A stretch of DNA of 38,282 bases. Origin: Candidatus Helarchaeota archaeon (GTDB lineage: Archaea > Asgardarchaeota > Lokiarchaeia > Helarchaeales > JABXJV01). The stretch's first letter is position 1. Every line of letters starts with the position of its first letter. Location: the NCBI GenBank assembly GCA_013375355.1, contig JABXJV010000360.1:1-38282 (forward strand), read 5' to 3'. Below are positions 24,759 to 33,646 of the stretch, one piece after another. The notes under the pieces were generated by a model. That model was not told the DNA's origin. It did not search any database and saw only the letters and a list, made by a program, of their open reading frames with translations. The position numbers and the translations under genes were made by a program.

Positions 24759-26066
24759 TTAGACCTCCATTTTAATCCAGTCAGTTAATATAGGTTTTTT
24801 TGCTTTAGAAGTTGAAGTCAAATCTTGAATTATATCTTTAAACGATTTGATAGCTCCTGGATGTAACATCATAGCTATATCTAAACCTGCTAGACATAAT
24901 CCAAATGCTGTAATAATTTCCCACAACGGTCCACGATATTCAACAGGTCCCCATTCTGGCTTCTTTTTCTGGGATAGAAATGCCTCTCTAGCACCCCATG
25001 CATTAGTTGTTCCTCCACTAATGGGGCATTGAAGGTTTTCCTCACCTTTTAAAGCTGCCAATCTGATTCGTTGATAGATACTAAAGCTAAATTGCCAGCC
25101 ATAACCAAGTGGAGCTGTCGTTGGATCGATAACAATATGGTCTTTGGAAAAACCCATTTCTATTATTTCTTGATTCAACTTCTTTGCTGCATTTAAATCA
25201 AGTGAAGTAAACGCAAGAACATTATGGTCATATTTTTTAGCAATTGGTATAATCTTTTTAAATGTATCTTCTTCAGCAGAACTTAACATGAAGCGTTCAG
25301 CTTCTGATACTTCTGCACATTTTTCGAAGACTTCAATGTCCATTACTTTATTACCTGAACCACCAATAACTATTGGGACTTTAACTGCTTGCATTACATC
25401 TTCTAAATTTTTTGCAGCCCACTTTGAGGATTTTTTTCCCCCTAATTTTTCTGGGATCGTTGGGTCTGTTGCGATATTATGCATTGTTACCATTTGTGCT
25501 CCATATTTATCAACTGCCAATTTGGCCCATTCTGCTGGGCTTTCACTAACATCTGGATCTAAATAATGCATTTTTACAGGTTTTGCTAAACGTAAAAATG
25601 TTTCACGTTTTTTTGTATGTATAGGAATATCAAAAACATCGGCAGTGACTACAGGTGGATTAGGGATTGAGGCCTCAAAATTATAAAATGGAGGTGCTTT
25701 TTCTCCACCAAGTTTTACTACTTGTCCACCGCGACCAGATCTGCTAAATTCTACTGTTGCAACTTCTCCAACATATTTTTCTGCTGGTGATTCAAATGCT
25801 GCTTTTTGATAAACCATTGTTTTGAGAATAGATGGAACAAGAGCTTGTGCCCCAGGCATTCCAGCCATAGTTTGTAATAACATACCAGAAAATGTTTGGG
25901 TCCCGATTTGTAGTGTTACAGGAACTTGTGGTGGTACTCCACCTCCACCCATTTTAATTTCAAACCCAATTTGCTCTGCATCTATGAAAACGTCCTTTAA
26001 TTTAATCTCTTCTGCATCTTTAAATAATTCTCTCAATCTTTTTGGGAGATCTTCCATATTTTTCAA
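24759..26066 (-). CDS. cdhD: CODH/ACS delta subunit (corrinoid iron-sulfur protein, small subunit)
   Basis: This 435-residue protein pairs with CdhE as the small subunit of the corrinoid Fe-S protein. The TIM-barrel core has the family landmarks PPFYNFEASIPNPPVV, DPTTAPLGYGWQFS, SGGTTNAWGARE and EYRGPLWEIITAFGLCLAGLD. The first about 75 residues (MEDLPKRLRELFKDAEEIKLKDVFIDAEQ...) form a separate N-terminal module repeated as two free-standing proteins upstream. The start is taken as TTG at 26066, whose bases overlap the upstream stop (TTGA); ATG at 26057 is an alternative. Both neighbours start with the pattern MxxMED, which supports the longer form. Confidence 0.95.
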   Translation of the reverse strand: MKNMEDLPKRLRELFKDAEEIKLKDVFIDAEQIGFEIKMGGGGVPPQVPVTLQIGTQTFSGMLLQTMAGMPGAQALVPSILKTMVYQKAAFESPAEKYVGEVATVEFSRSGRGGQVVKLGGEKAPPFYNFEASIPNPPVVTADVFDIPIHTKKRETFLRLAKPVKMHYLDPDVSESPAEWAKLAVDKYGAQMVTMHNIATDPTIPEKLGGKKSSKWAAKNLEDVMQAVKVPIVIGGSGNKVMDIEVFEKCAEVSEAERFMLSSAEEDTFKKIIPIAKKYDHNVLAFTSLDLNAAKKLNQEIIEMGFSKDHIVIDPTTAPLGYGWQFSFSIYQRIRLAALKGEENLQCPISGGTTNAWGAREAFLSQKKKPEWGPVEYRGPLWEIITAFGLCLAGLDIAMMLHPGAIKSFKDIIQDLTSTSKAKKPILTDWIKMEV

Positions 26067-26293
26067 ACATCCTTTTTATTTTTTGAATTTAATATATTCT
26101 TTAGTAAGAATCCAGAATATATTTGATTAATATATTGTATTCTTATAGGAATTTGTGGCAAAATTTCTCCACTTCCAGATCTAACTTCGAAACCTATTTG
26201 ATCTGCGTCTATAGATATATCTTTAAAAGAAATTTCTTCAGCATCTTTAAAAATTTCTAAAACCTTTTTTTGTGGATCTTCCATAATTTCCAT
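26063..26293 (-). CDS. Free-standing copy of the CdhD N-terminal domain
   Basis: This 76-residue protein aligns along almost its whole length with the start of CdhD: FKDAEEISFKDISIDADQIGFEV here against FKDAEEIKLKDVFIDAEQIGFEI there, then P-Q-I/V-P and SGFLLKNI against SGMLLQTM. It stops after this domain with a lysine-rich tail. The stop overlaps the start of cdhD, and a 6-base gap separates it from the preceding small gene, so it is embedded in the operon and coupled to cdhD. It could be a duplicated assembly or docking module of the CODH/ACS complex; a decaying partial duplicate is less likely because the frame and the junctions are intact. Confidence 0.78.
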   Translation of the reverse strand: MEIMEDPQKKVLEIFKDAEEISFKDISIDADQIGFEVRSGSGEILPQIPIRIQYINQIYSGFLLKNILNSKNKKDV

Positions 26294-26299
26294 ACTTCT

Positions 26300-26473
26300 T
26301 TATTTTTTTTCTTGACTTGTTATTAAACTAAGTAAGAGGTCGGTAGGAAGCTCTCCAGCCCCTTCACCTGTTACCTCAAGTTCGACTGCATCAGCGTGAA
26401 TTATGAGTTTCTTAAAGATAACTTCATCGGATTCTGCAAGTATTTCTTCGAATAACTCCGTAAATTCTTCCAT
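26300..26473 (-). CDS. 57-residue CdhD N-terminal-like protein
   Basis: This short ORF runs from ATG at 26473 to TAA at 26300. It begins MEEFTELFEEILAESDEVIF, continues KKLIIHADAVELEV and ends in TSQEKK. The order (acidic helix, D/E-E-V/I, KKL/KDI-x-I-x-A-D) repeats the pattern of the next gene and of the CdhD N-terminus, at lower similarity. It follows cdhC by 12 bases and precedes the next small gene by 6 bases, so it is well placed to be translated. It is easily missed because of its length. It probably folds like the CdhD module; its function is unknown. Confidence 0.68.
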   Translation of the reverse strand: MEEFTELFEEILAESDEVIFKKLIIHADAVELEVTGEGAGELPTDLLLSLITSQEKK

Positions 26474-26485
26474 AGAAACTACCGG

Positions 26486-27916
26486 CTATTTCTTTTTCTT
26501 CTTGGGCTCGATCCTTTTGATGATTAGCTCCTCAGCAGTAATTCGTGCACCTTTGAGGATAATTTTCCATCCACCAGTTGCAGCAGGAGCCATAGGGACT
26601 CCCATAGGCATCTGAACACCAGTAGGAACCATCGCAGGAGTAACTACTTCGTCTTCATCCTCTTCTTCTTCTTCAACCCAATTCTTAACAACTGGGTGAT
26701 TTTTTGATCTAAGAAAATCTTTTAAAGAATCTAAGTCTGTTGCATCAGCTTCAGTGGCAATCATATCCACATTTTTAGCAGGAATGGCATTTTTCTCGAT
26801 GGCATAGTCTTTCCAAGCTTTTGAGATCCAGACAACTCTATCCCAGCCGCCATCGGCTTGAAAGAATTTATCAGAAAGCATATAAGGTTTCCCTATTCCG
26901 ACGAAACCTTCAACTTGTTTGCCACCACCAGTCGAATTTGCCATCGTAGAGAATGGAAGACCATTTACAGTAGTTCCTTTAAAATTACGGTCTACTATAC
27001 CTATTCCATCAACCTCTGGTATGAAATATGCAATACCCTCAAAACATCCACAAGATGTATGATTATAAGGGCTAAGAATCGTATGGAGATGAACTCGTTC
27101 AATTTCACCAAGAGATTTTTTCTTTGCAGCTTCGTTTATCCCGCTATATTCTCCTTTGAGAGGATCTAGTAATTCTCCTTTTTCAATCAAGAAATTTGGA
27201 CCTTTTGGATCAACTTTTGCAGCAGCTCTTGCATCAAACCAACTAATTGAACCACATAATGCGATTCTTCCTGGTGTGATAGTACAAACATGGGCAGGTG
27301 CAAAACTACTACAAAGAACACAACCATAGAATTCATCTACGTCATCATCAGAAATAGTACGAGTTCTTTCATCTCTCTCTTTATATATGTCTATTGCTTT
27401 ATCATACCATGGTTTAATTTCCTTTGGATCAGTTATGATAGTGACTTGGATCTTTTCAATAACTTTTTCAAAACTCGATCTAAATAAGTGTATCAAAGCT
27501 TGACCAAGCCATTTTAGGGTATTAAACCCTTTCTTAAAAGATTGCTTAGAAAGACGCATCCAGATATCATATCTTTGATTAAGATGCATCATTCCTTCGA
27601 CGAAATTACTGAATTCATGGATTCTTCGTTCCAAAACAGCTTCAAGGTCCTTTTCAACTTTAGCCCCAGCTACTTCGACAAGTATTCCGATAGAATATGA
27701 TTTTCCTATTTCCATATCTTTTAAATCAGGTCCAATAACTTTTATTTGTCCATCTTTAACCTCGTTCATTTTACGTGCTTGTACAAGTTCAAATTTTTCT
27801 GTATTTTTAGGTCCACCCAATTCGACTTGCATTTGTTTACCTCTAATCCGCTCGCCTTCATAAACAAGCCCAATATCTACTGGGAAATTTTCCATTTTAA
27901 TTTCACTTTCGGTCAT
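26486..27916 (-). CDS. cdhC: CODH/ACS beta subunit (acetyl-CoA synthase)
   Basis: This 476-residue protein assembles acetyl-CoA from CO, a methyl group and CoA at the Ni-Ni-4Fe4S A-cluster. The A-cluster ligands are visible as Cys199, Cys202 and Cys211 (GCVLCSSFAPAHVC) and the CGC pair Cys289/Cys291. The spacing matches archaeal CdhC, which lacks the extra N-terminal domain of bacterial AcsB. The tail after an acidic stretch and a Pro/Met/Gly-rich linker ends IILKGARITAEELII, which resembles the strand motif of the CdhD module. I chose ATG at 27916 because AGGTGA lies at ideal spacing; the GTG at 27925 is part of that ribosome site. The next gene starts 12 bases downstream. Confidence 0.96.
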   Translation of the reverse strand: MTESEIKMENFPVDIGLVYEGERIRGKQMQVELGGPKNTEKFELVQARKMNEVKDGQIKVIGPDLKDMEIGKSYSIGILVEVAGAKVEKDLEAVLERRIHEFSNFVEGMMHLNQRYDIWMRLSKQSFKKGFNTLKWLGQALIHLFRSSFEKVIEKIQVTIITDPKEIKPWYDKAIDIYKERDERTRTISDDDVDEFYGCVLCSSFAPAHVCTITPGRIALCGSISWFDARAAAKVDPKGPNFLIEKGELLDPLKGEYSGINEAAKKKSLGEIERVHLHTILSPYNHTSCGCFEGIAYFIPEVDGIGIVDRNFKGTTVNGLPFSTMANSTGGGKQVEGFVGIGKPYMLSDKFFQADGGWDRVVWISKAWKDYAIEKNAIPAKNVDMIATEADATDLDSLKDFLRSKNHPVVKNWVEEEEEDEDEVVTPAMVPTGVQMPMGVPMAPAATGGWKIILKGARITAEELIIKRIEPKKKKK

Positions 27917-27952
27917 ATCATTCACCTTTTTAATATAATTCTTCTTATTTGA

Positions 27953-28492
27953 TTATGTAATAATCTCATTTATAATTTCATTTATTGCAGTTTTATATTT
28001 ATCTTTTTTCAAATTTGCTAGACTGTATGTTGCGGTAGGAAAATAAAATCGATCTAGACTAATGGTTTTTAAGTGTTTAAAGGCATAATTTTTGAGACAG
28101 TTCAATAATGTTACTTGGAGATTATAAATAATGCAACAATATACTGCAAAATCATAATTTCCTTTACCATCGATTCCTTCCCAGTCGGGATCAGCCAATC
28201 TATTCGTAATATTATTAGAGTTGGTAATCCAAGAAGGTTTAAAGCCCCTCTCCAAGAAATATTTCGAAGAGTGTGCAGTGGCTACAATTGGAATTCCCTT
28301 TTTCCCGACTTCGATTATTAAATCGATTATTTGTTTTCCACCTACGTCATTTAATAGACCCTCAACACCAACTACAAAAATTGGACGTTTTGCTTTTGCA
28401 ATCATTTTTCCTAAAGCAATGGGCTTTGCCATAGGTGTTCCAGCAGTTGGTCCAACTACTGCATTTGGTTGCCAAGGTTTTACTTTATACAT
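27953..28492 (-). CDS. cdhB: CODH/ACS epsilon subunit
   Basis: This 179-residue protein is the small epsilon subunit that accompanies CdhA in the archaeal alpha2-epsilon2 CO dehydrogenase. The family signature is the N-terminal GPTAGTPMAKPIALGKMIAKAKRP followed by VVGVEGLL, a Rossmann-like start. It has been suggested to help FAD or electron binding; no catalytic motif is present. It lies 16 bases after cdhA with GAGGTG as ribosome site and 36 bases before cdhC. The length agrees with family members. Confidence 0.93.
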   Translation of the reverse strand: MYKVKPWQPNAVVGPTAGTPMAKPIALGKMIAKAKRPIFVVGVEGLLNDVGGKQIIDLIIEVGKKGIPIVATAHSSKYFLERGFKPSWITNSNNITNRLADPDWEGIDGKGNYDFAVYCCIIYNLQVTLLNCLKNYAFKHLKTISLDRFYFPTATYSLANLKKDKYKTAINEIINEIIT

Positions 28493-28508
28493 ATCATATT
28501 ACACCTCA

Positions 28509-30893
28509 TTATGCTTTCTTTTTTCTAATTAACCTCTTTAGAGTAGTTGTGTTTGTACATATATAAGAGGGCTTCCAATTCTTTTCTTTTAGATGTGCCA
28601 TAACTTCATCTTTTATTGTTAATGGAATATCCGCTTCTTCTCGAATATACTGAAATACATCATCAGGGAAAATCCCAAAATACTTTTTGTGAAGATCTAT
28701 ATAATGAGTCATTTTTACTTGCCTACCTTTGAAATTATCACTTGATCGGATGCAGAGTTTAGCAGCCATTACGATACATTCTTCAACTGACTCTGCAGAA
28801 TAGAGCAGGTGTTCTGGACAAGGACCTCCATTTATTTTTTCACCTGTGTTAGCGTCATAAACTTCCCATTTTTCTGGTAAATCCGACCTACCTAATAGTT
28901 GACGTCGATATTTAATCCCATGGGAACCTAATATTACTGGAATACCATAAGCGTTGCAACCAGTTCCAATAGAGGCTGCTTTTTGACTATAAGCACCCCA
29001 TGCAATACCACAAGCACCGATTCTATTCAGACAATAATCTGCAATTTCTTCGAAATTTCCTCGGATTGGTCTTCTAGCAAATATATTTGCGACTTTTACA
29101 CAAGTTCCGCTAATATGGGCATTTGAAACACAAGATCCGGTATTTACCAACCCTCCAGCATCAAACTCTCCAGGATATTTCTCATAAAGCGTAACTTTAT
29201 TGCCTTCATCGTCTTCTGTCAAATATCTGCCGATATCCATAGCCCCGCAACCACTTACAACAACTATATAACGTCGTTTTAAAAATTCTTCAGCAATCAA
29301 TGCAACTTCTTTAGTTCCTTTTGTATAATTGGAACATCCTACAATTGCAATAACACCTGGTATCTCGCCAAGAACAATCGGAGCACCTACATTTCTTATT
29401 TCAGTGTCACGTATTGGACCGCGACCTACCCGACATAAAAATTTCTCATTTTTTATTTTGTCACTTGCAGCTTGTATCATTAGAGAATGGATTGGAATCT
29501 CTTGAGGACAAGCTTCTTCACAACGAGTACATCCAATACACCAATCATATACTTCATTAATTAGATTGGGATCACCAGCTTTCAGTGCTTGCATAGCTTC
29601 TGTAACTTCTAAATTGTTACCGCATGCATTCTGACAAGTCCCACAACCTGTGCAACCTTGAGCAATCTTTACTGCTTCTTCAAGTGTTAAAGGAATAATA
29701 GATAATTTCTTTCCCGTTTCTGGATCTTTTCGTTTTTCAAACATTTTTTGCGCTAATTTGACAGAAACTCTACCTGCTTTTACAGGATCTAAGATAAGTG
29801 CCGCATCTTGTTTATCAGATACTAATAATTCAACTATTTCATCTTCATCCATTTCAGTTTGATCAGGTAGACCATGAGTAGCTTTATCATTGGTAGCAAT
29901 GACTTTTGAATTCACTTTTTTTGCTTCATGAATTATATCAGCTCTGATGCATTGCTCATCTATTTGAATTACATCAGCAAGGCCCGAACGGACAATTCGA
30001 ATTTGCCAAGAAATTGGACCGACTATTTTAGCCCGTTCATCATAACGAACAATGTCATGTGTTGTACAACATATACCTCCAACTTCTACTTTATCGGCAA
30101 GATTTTCTTCATGAAGATAGTTCATAACTTCAATACCTGGCGATACATTATGTCCAATGAGCAGGATTACGGGTTTATTTTCATCAATAGTTCCTAGACC
30201 AGATTCTACAAGAGGTGTTTCGATTTCACCTTTTGGAAAATTCCAAGCGCAAATTTGGGCAATATCACCCACTTCCATCCCAACATGGTCAACAATTCCA
30301 ATATGGAACGCTTTAGCCTCATAATCTATTTCAGAACCTTCCTGCCCTGTGTGGGCTGCAGCAACTCCATGGAGTACTTGATTCTCACACCATTCCAACG
30401 CAATTTCCAAGTCCTTCAGCGTTTTTGGCCGATAACCACAGATCATTCGCGTATTGGGTGCTTCAACTGCAATATCTTGACCAAGATCCAAGGGTAAATT
30501 TGGACCAAAATCTTCAATCAAATGATGAACTAAATGTCTTGAATGTGCAGCATGGCAACTAGCTCCAATAAGACAAGCTAATAGTACAATTCTGCTTTGT
30601 TGCGCAGATAGACTTAAACCGCATGCACCCCTCTTTCCCTCACTCATATCACATTTACCAAAAGTACATAAACAGCACATATCACAAAGTGGAGCGTACA
30701 TTGGAGGATATCGCCAATTTAGATAATTATACCATTTACGAAGTTCTGTCTGGTTTGGCATAGGAGTTGGTCCCATTGGTTCTTCTTCCCATTCTTCAGA
30801 AGGTAAACGTCCAATCTGAACCTCTAGACCTTTTGCAGAAATTCTGTCAGATTTCAATTCATCAACTTTCATTCTTAATGAATCTTTTGCCAT
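28509..30893 (-). CDS. cdhA: CODH/ACS alpha subunit (Ni-Fe carbon monoxide dehydrogenase)
   Basis: This 794-residue protein reduces CO2 to CO at the Ni-4Fe5S C-cluster. Near the N-terminus Cys70, Cys73, Cys74, Cys76, Cys81 and Cys91 supply the B/D cluster region. In the middle are two ferredoxin-type sets (CTGCGTCQNAC and CIGCTRCEEAC), the archaeal additions absent from bacterial CooS. The C-terminal half has the C-cluster segments VVVSGCGAMDIG, NTGSCVSNAH and GACGIAWGAYSQKA. I chose ATG at 30893 because AAAGTGA lies just upstream; GTG at 30902 is an alternative. It is the first gene of the operon, and its promoter must lie in 30894-31106. Confidence 0.96.
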   Translation of the reverse strand: MAKDSLRMKVDELKSDRISAKGLEVQIGRLPSEEWEEEPMGPTPMPNQTELRKWYNYLNWRYPPMYAPLCDMCCLCTFGKCDMSEGKRGACGLSLSAQQSRIVLLACLIGASCHAAHSRHLVHHLIEDFGPNLPLDLGQDIAVEAPNTRMICGYRPKTLKDLEIALEWCENQVLHGVAAAHTGQEGSEIDYEAKAFHIGIVDHVGMEVGDIAQICAWNFPKGEIETPLVESGLGTIDENKPVILLIGHNVSPGIEVMNYLHEENLADKVEVGGICCTTHDIVRYDERAKIVGPISWQIRIVRSGLADVIQIDEQCIRADIIHEAKKVNSKVIATNDKATHGLPDQTEMDEDEIVELLVSDKQDAALILDPVKAGRVSVKLAQKMFEKRKDPETGKKLSIIPLTLEEAVKIAQGCTGCGTCQNACGNNLEVTEAMQALKAGDPNLINEVYDWCIGCTRCEEACPQEIPIHSLMIQAASDKIKNEKFLCRVGRGPIRDTEIRNVGAPIVLGEIPGVIAIVGCSNYTKGTKEVALIAEEFLKRRYIVVVSGCGAMDIGRYLTEDDEGNKVTLYEKYPGEFDAGGLVNTGSCVSNAHISGTCVKVANIFARRPIRGNFEEIADYCLNRIGACGIAWGAYSQKAASIGTGCNAYGIPVILGSHGIKYRRQLLGRSDLPEKWEVYDANTGEKINGGPCPEHLLYSAESVEECIVMAAKLCIRSSDNFKGRQVKMTHYIDLHKKYFGIFPDDVFQYIREEADIPLTIKDEVMAHLKEKNWKPSYICTNTTTLKRLIRKKKA

Positions 30894-30936
30894 TTTATTC
30901 ACTTTCTTTTAATTTTATATGAAATTTTAATTGGGT

Positions 30937-30961
30937 AAATTTCAACTCCTTGAAATTTCAA
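30937..30961. promoter_or_regulatory. Repeated AAATTTCAA / palindrome upstream of cdhA
   Basis: AAATTTCAA occurs at 30937-30945 and again at 30953-30961. The second copy is part of the perfect 12-base palindrome TTGAAATTTCAA (30950-30961). The pair lies 44-68 bases upstream of the cdhA ATG and could be an operator. The low complexity makes chance a real possibility. Confidence 0.35.
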
Positions 30962-31106
30962 ATTGAAACTTTATTTTTTGTAATATATCATTTAAGAGAC
31001 GATAAGACAGATACTTAAAAAATCTAATTCATCAATTTAAATATCAAAAGAAAAATCTAAAACAAAAAATAATGTTATTTTTTGAAAAAAATTTTTTAAA
31101 TTTTTA

Positions 31107-32996
31107 TTATTTTCGCTTTTCTAGACGTATCCTTTGAAATGGAAATTTAAAAATAAGCGTCATAATAAAATTTCTGCCCTCTAATATTTGTTCTTTCTTC
31201 GTTTTAGAAAGCCATTTTAACCTAAAATAGATCGAAATTACGGTAACAGTGAATATTGTAATAGTAACTAGCCACAAACCTGTATAAATTTCCTCAGTTG
31301 TAGTAACTGGGGCAACCCAAACAAATATATTTTGACTTTCACTTTCTCCTTTACTATTATATAAGGTTAATTCTAGAATAGATAGTCCCGATGCACCTTC
31401 AATAGGAATGATAAATAATTCATCGGTCTTTTCTAAAAATATTTTAAAGCACGAGTGAAATACTCCTTTAATGCTCCATTTTAATTGAGTATTGTTATCA
31501 GTTTTATCATACTCATATTTAGTAAGGTCAATTTTCTCTGGAATTCCATTTTGTATTAAATTAATATGCGGAATTCTACCATTCACAATTTTTGGTTTAA
31601 TATTATTACCAATATGTACTTTGATAGAATCTTCTACATCACCATCTACTCGAACTCTAATGTAATAATAACCATTTGCAATATTTGTTGTATTTAAAGT
31701 TCCATTCCAAACATATGGAATTGAAGAGTTTTGATACATGGGGGTCCAATTACTCTTCCAATCTATCATATAATTTGGAAAAATATTCTCCCATTTAATA
31801 TTAGGGATTTGAAATTCTGCTAGATAGTCAGCAAGAGCTATTCTCATTAAGTCCCATGAATATGTCCATGTTAAGTTATAGATTTGATATTCTACAGAAC
31901 CTATAGTTGATTTATTAAATATTAAGGCTCGAATTGGAACTGTTGACTGATTCAGATCGTATGTTCTTGTCGTTAATGATTCATCAAGGGGTGAAGTAAT
32001 CATAACAGCAGGCCAATCTCCCAGTGTTTTTGAAGATACGGATACACCATCATTATCAATGGCTATAATTCTATATTTACCAGGGAATGATTTTCCTAGA
32101 GAGTCAGTGCAAAGATATAATGTATCATTATATGTATATTTCTCCCCTCTATGTTTATGACCGTAGAGATGGGCTGTAACATTGTATTCATTAACTAAGT
32201 CAATAAAACTTTTTCCACTCGTTGCATGATTATCACCAACATCATAAAATGGATGGTGCGAGAAAACAAAAGTTAAATTTGAATTTTGTGTTTGACCAAG
32301 TTTTTGTTCAAACCAATTTAATTCAGATTTATTCAAATCACCATATGTACTCCCAGGCCAAATATATCCTTCATCGCCAGAATTTAAGGCAATAAATCTA
32401 TAATTTCCATAAGTTCTATTTACTATCCAGGTAAATTGTGTTTTTCCATGAGATTGACCCTGTATTGAATATGTCTTATAAGAGGAAAATGTTGGATCAC
32501 CATAGATATCATGATTTCCTATTAAATCATAATAATATGATTCATTCATATCCCATTTATCTACCATTTGTTTATATAATTCCCATTGCCGAAAATCTTG
32601 ATAAAAAGGAATTGAAGGCAATCCGTTGACCAAATCTCCTGTGTTTACAATGAATTCTGGAGTAATATATTTCAGTTCTTTAAAGAATTCCTCAAAGAAA
32701 AAATAAGATCTAGCCAAAAAATTGGGAGGATCTATGTATGAACCCTCACCCAAATGAGTATCTGTTATTTGAACAAACCAAAAAATTTGGGAATTATTTT
32801 CTGTTTGTTTTGGATAATCCCCATGTCCATAAGATCCGAAATAAGCTGATTTTTTTGAAAATTGGGCAATAAGTAATCGTGGAAGATAATATTCTAATGG
32901 ATCATCATTTTTATAAGGATTAAAAATTGCTGATAAAGGAATAATTGATAAGATTCCAAGGAGGATTAGTATTTTTAAAGCATTTTTTCCCTTCAC
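31107..32996 (-). CDS. Membrane-anchored calcineurin-like phosphoesterase, TMEM62-like
   Basis: This 629-residue protein has an N-terminal hydrophobic segment (8-24), a metallophosphoesterase domain (about 70-325) with a complete metal site (Asp79/His81 in DTHLG, Asp121 in GDL, GNHD with Asn161/His162, SHH at 246-248, GHKH at 279-282), two beta-sandwich-like regions (about 330-570) and a C-terminal helix (about 580-600). Blocks such as YYDLIGNHD...YSIQGQ and RIIAIDNDGVSVSS match, by memory, the TMEM62 / plant At3g03305 family, which has the same layout. Many N-x-S/T sequons support an outside location. It starts with GTG overlapping the stop of the upstream gene (GTGA). The substrate is unknown. 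Confidence 0.87.
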   Translation of the reverse strand: MKGKNALKILILLGILSIIPLSAIFNPYKNDDPLEYYLPRLLIAQFSKKSAYFGSYGHGDYPKQTENNSQIFWFVQITDTHLGEGSYIDPPNFLARSYFFFEEFFKELKYITPEFIVNTGDLVNGLPSIPFYQDFRQWELYKQMVDKWDMNESYYYDLIGNHDIYGDPTFSSYKTYSIQGQSHGKTQFTWIVNRTYGNYRFIALNSGDEGYIWPGSTYGDLNKSELNWFEQKLGQTQNSNLTFVFSHHPFYDVGDNHATSGKSFIDLVNEYNVTAHLYGHKHRGEKYTYNDTLYLCTDSLGKSFPGKYRIIAIDNDGVSVSSKTLGDWPAVMITSPLDESLTTRTYDLNQSTVPIRALIFNKSTIGSVEYQIYNLTWTYSWDLMRIALADYLAEFQIPNIKWENIFPNYMIDWKSNWTPMYQNSSIPYVWNGTLNTTNIANGYYYIRVRVDGDVEDSIKVHIGNNIKPKIVNGRIPHINLIQNGIPEKIDLTKYEYDKTDNNTQLKWSIKGVFHSCFKIFLEKTDELFIIPIEGASGLSILELTLYNSKGESESQNIFVWVAPVTTTEEIYTGLWLVTITIFTVTVISIYFRLKWLSKTKKEQILEGRNFIMTLIFKFPFQRIRLEKRK

Positions 32997-33643
32997 TTAA
33001 TCCTCAACCTCCTCAATATGGATGAAATTTTCAACCTCCTCAAGATAGATTTAATTAAATTTGGCTCTGGTACATCATTAATAATTACCAATTCTTTTAT
33101 GCCTAATTTTATAATTCTAGCACTAACTAAACGAATTATTTCTAACATTACCCAAAAATACAATGTATTGAGGAATATGGACTTGTCAAAATCGCCTATG
33201 GCTTCAATAGAGGGAGCTAACTTTAAACTTATAGCTGGAAAAAAGTAAATTGGGGGAATGAATCGCAAAAGCAGTAATAATGTATATATCATTGTGAAAG
33301 CTGATAATATTCCACCTATAATATTTAAATCGAAGCGAGTTTCTAGGTTTTTTTTCATTTTAGAAATTTTCCATCCACTAATAAGAAATGTGAAACTAAC
33401 TCGAAACATTATATAACACATTAAACCCCAAACAAAATAACTCCCTATATAACGTGTGTAATCATATACAAAAGTAAGTTCAAAAATATTAAAAGAATAA
33501 TAAAAAATTGGTAAGCTTGGTCTAGTAGTTTTATAAAGAGTAGGAGCTAAAAAAGCACAACTAACAAGTAAAAAAGCTATACCTAATATTTTATATATTT
33601 CAGATATAATCTCATTTCTGGTCAAAATACCCATGTTATTCAC
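32993..33643 (-). CDS. Unknown multi-helix membrane protein
   Basis: This 216-residue protein has about four hydrophobic segments (about 17-35, 66-88, 105-128 and 158-175) and a strongly basic tail rich in Arg/Lys with a repeated KSILRRLK / SSILRRLR motif, which should be cytosolic. I recognise no family. Its PPIYFFPAISLKLAPSIEAI segment recalls the FPPSLPPAGAIIDFSP segment of the next-upstream small protein, so both may place similar loops outside the membrane. The stop overlaps the start of the TMEM62-like gene by GTGA, and 3 bases separate it from the upstream gene. It is probably a subunit or partner of the phosphoesterase. Confidence 0.7.
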   Translation of the reverse strand: MNNMGILTRNEIISEIYKILGIAFLLVSCAFLAPTLYKTTRPSLPIFYYSFNIFELTFVYDYTRYIGSYFVWGLMCYIMFRVSFTFLISGWKISKMKKNLETRFDLNIIGGILSAFTMIYTLLLLLRFIPPIYFFPAISLKLAPSIEAIGDFDKSIFLNTLYFWVMLEIIRLVSARIIKLGIKELVIINDVPEPNLIKSILRRLKISSILRRLRIK

Positions 33644-33646
33644 GAA

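Noticed and set aside
26063..26293. Small gene before cdhD as a pseudogene fragment of cdhD
   Set aside because: The frame is intact, the start and the overlap with cdhD are clean, and a second related mini-gene precedes it; I keep it as a gene with moderate confidence.
26857..30500. Plus-strand ORFs opposite the cdhA and cdhC genes
   Set aside because: They are antisense shadows with no family features, no ribosome sites and compositions expected from the opposite strand of real genes.
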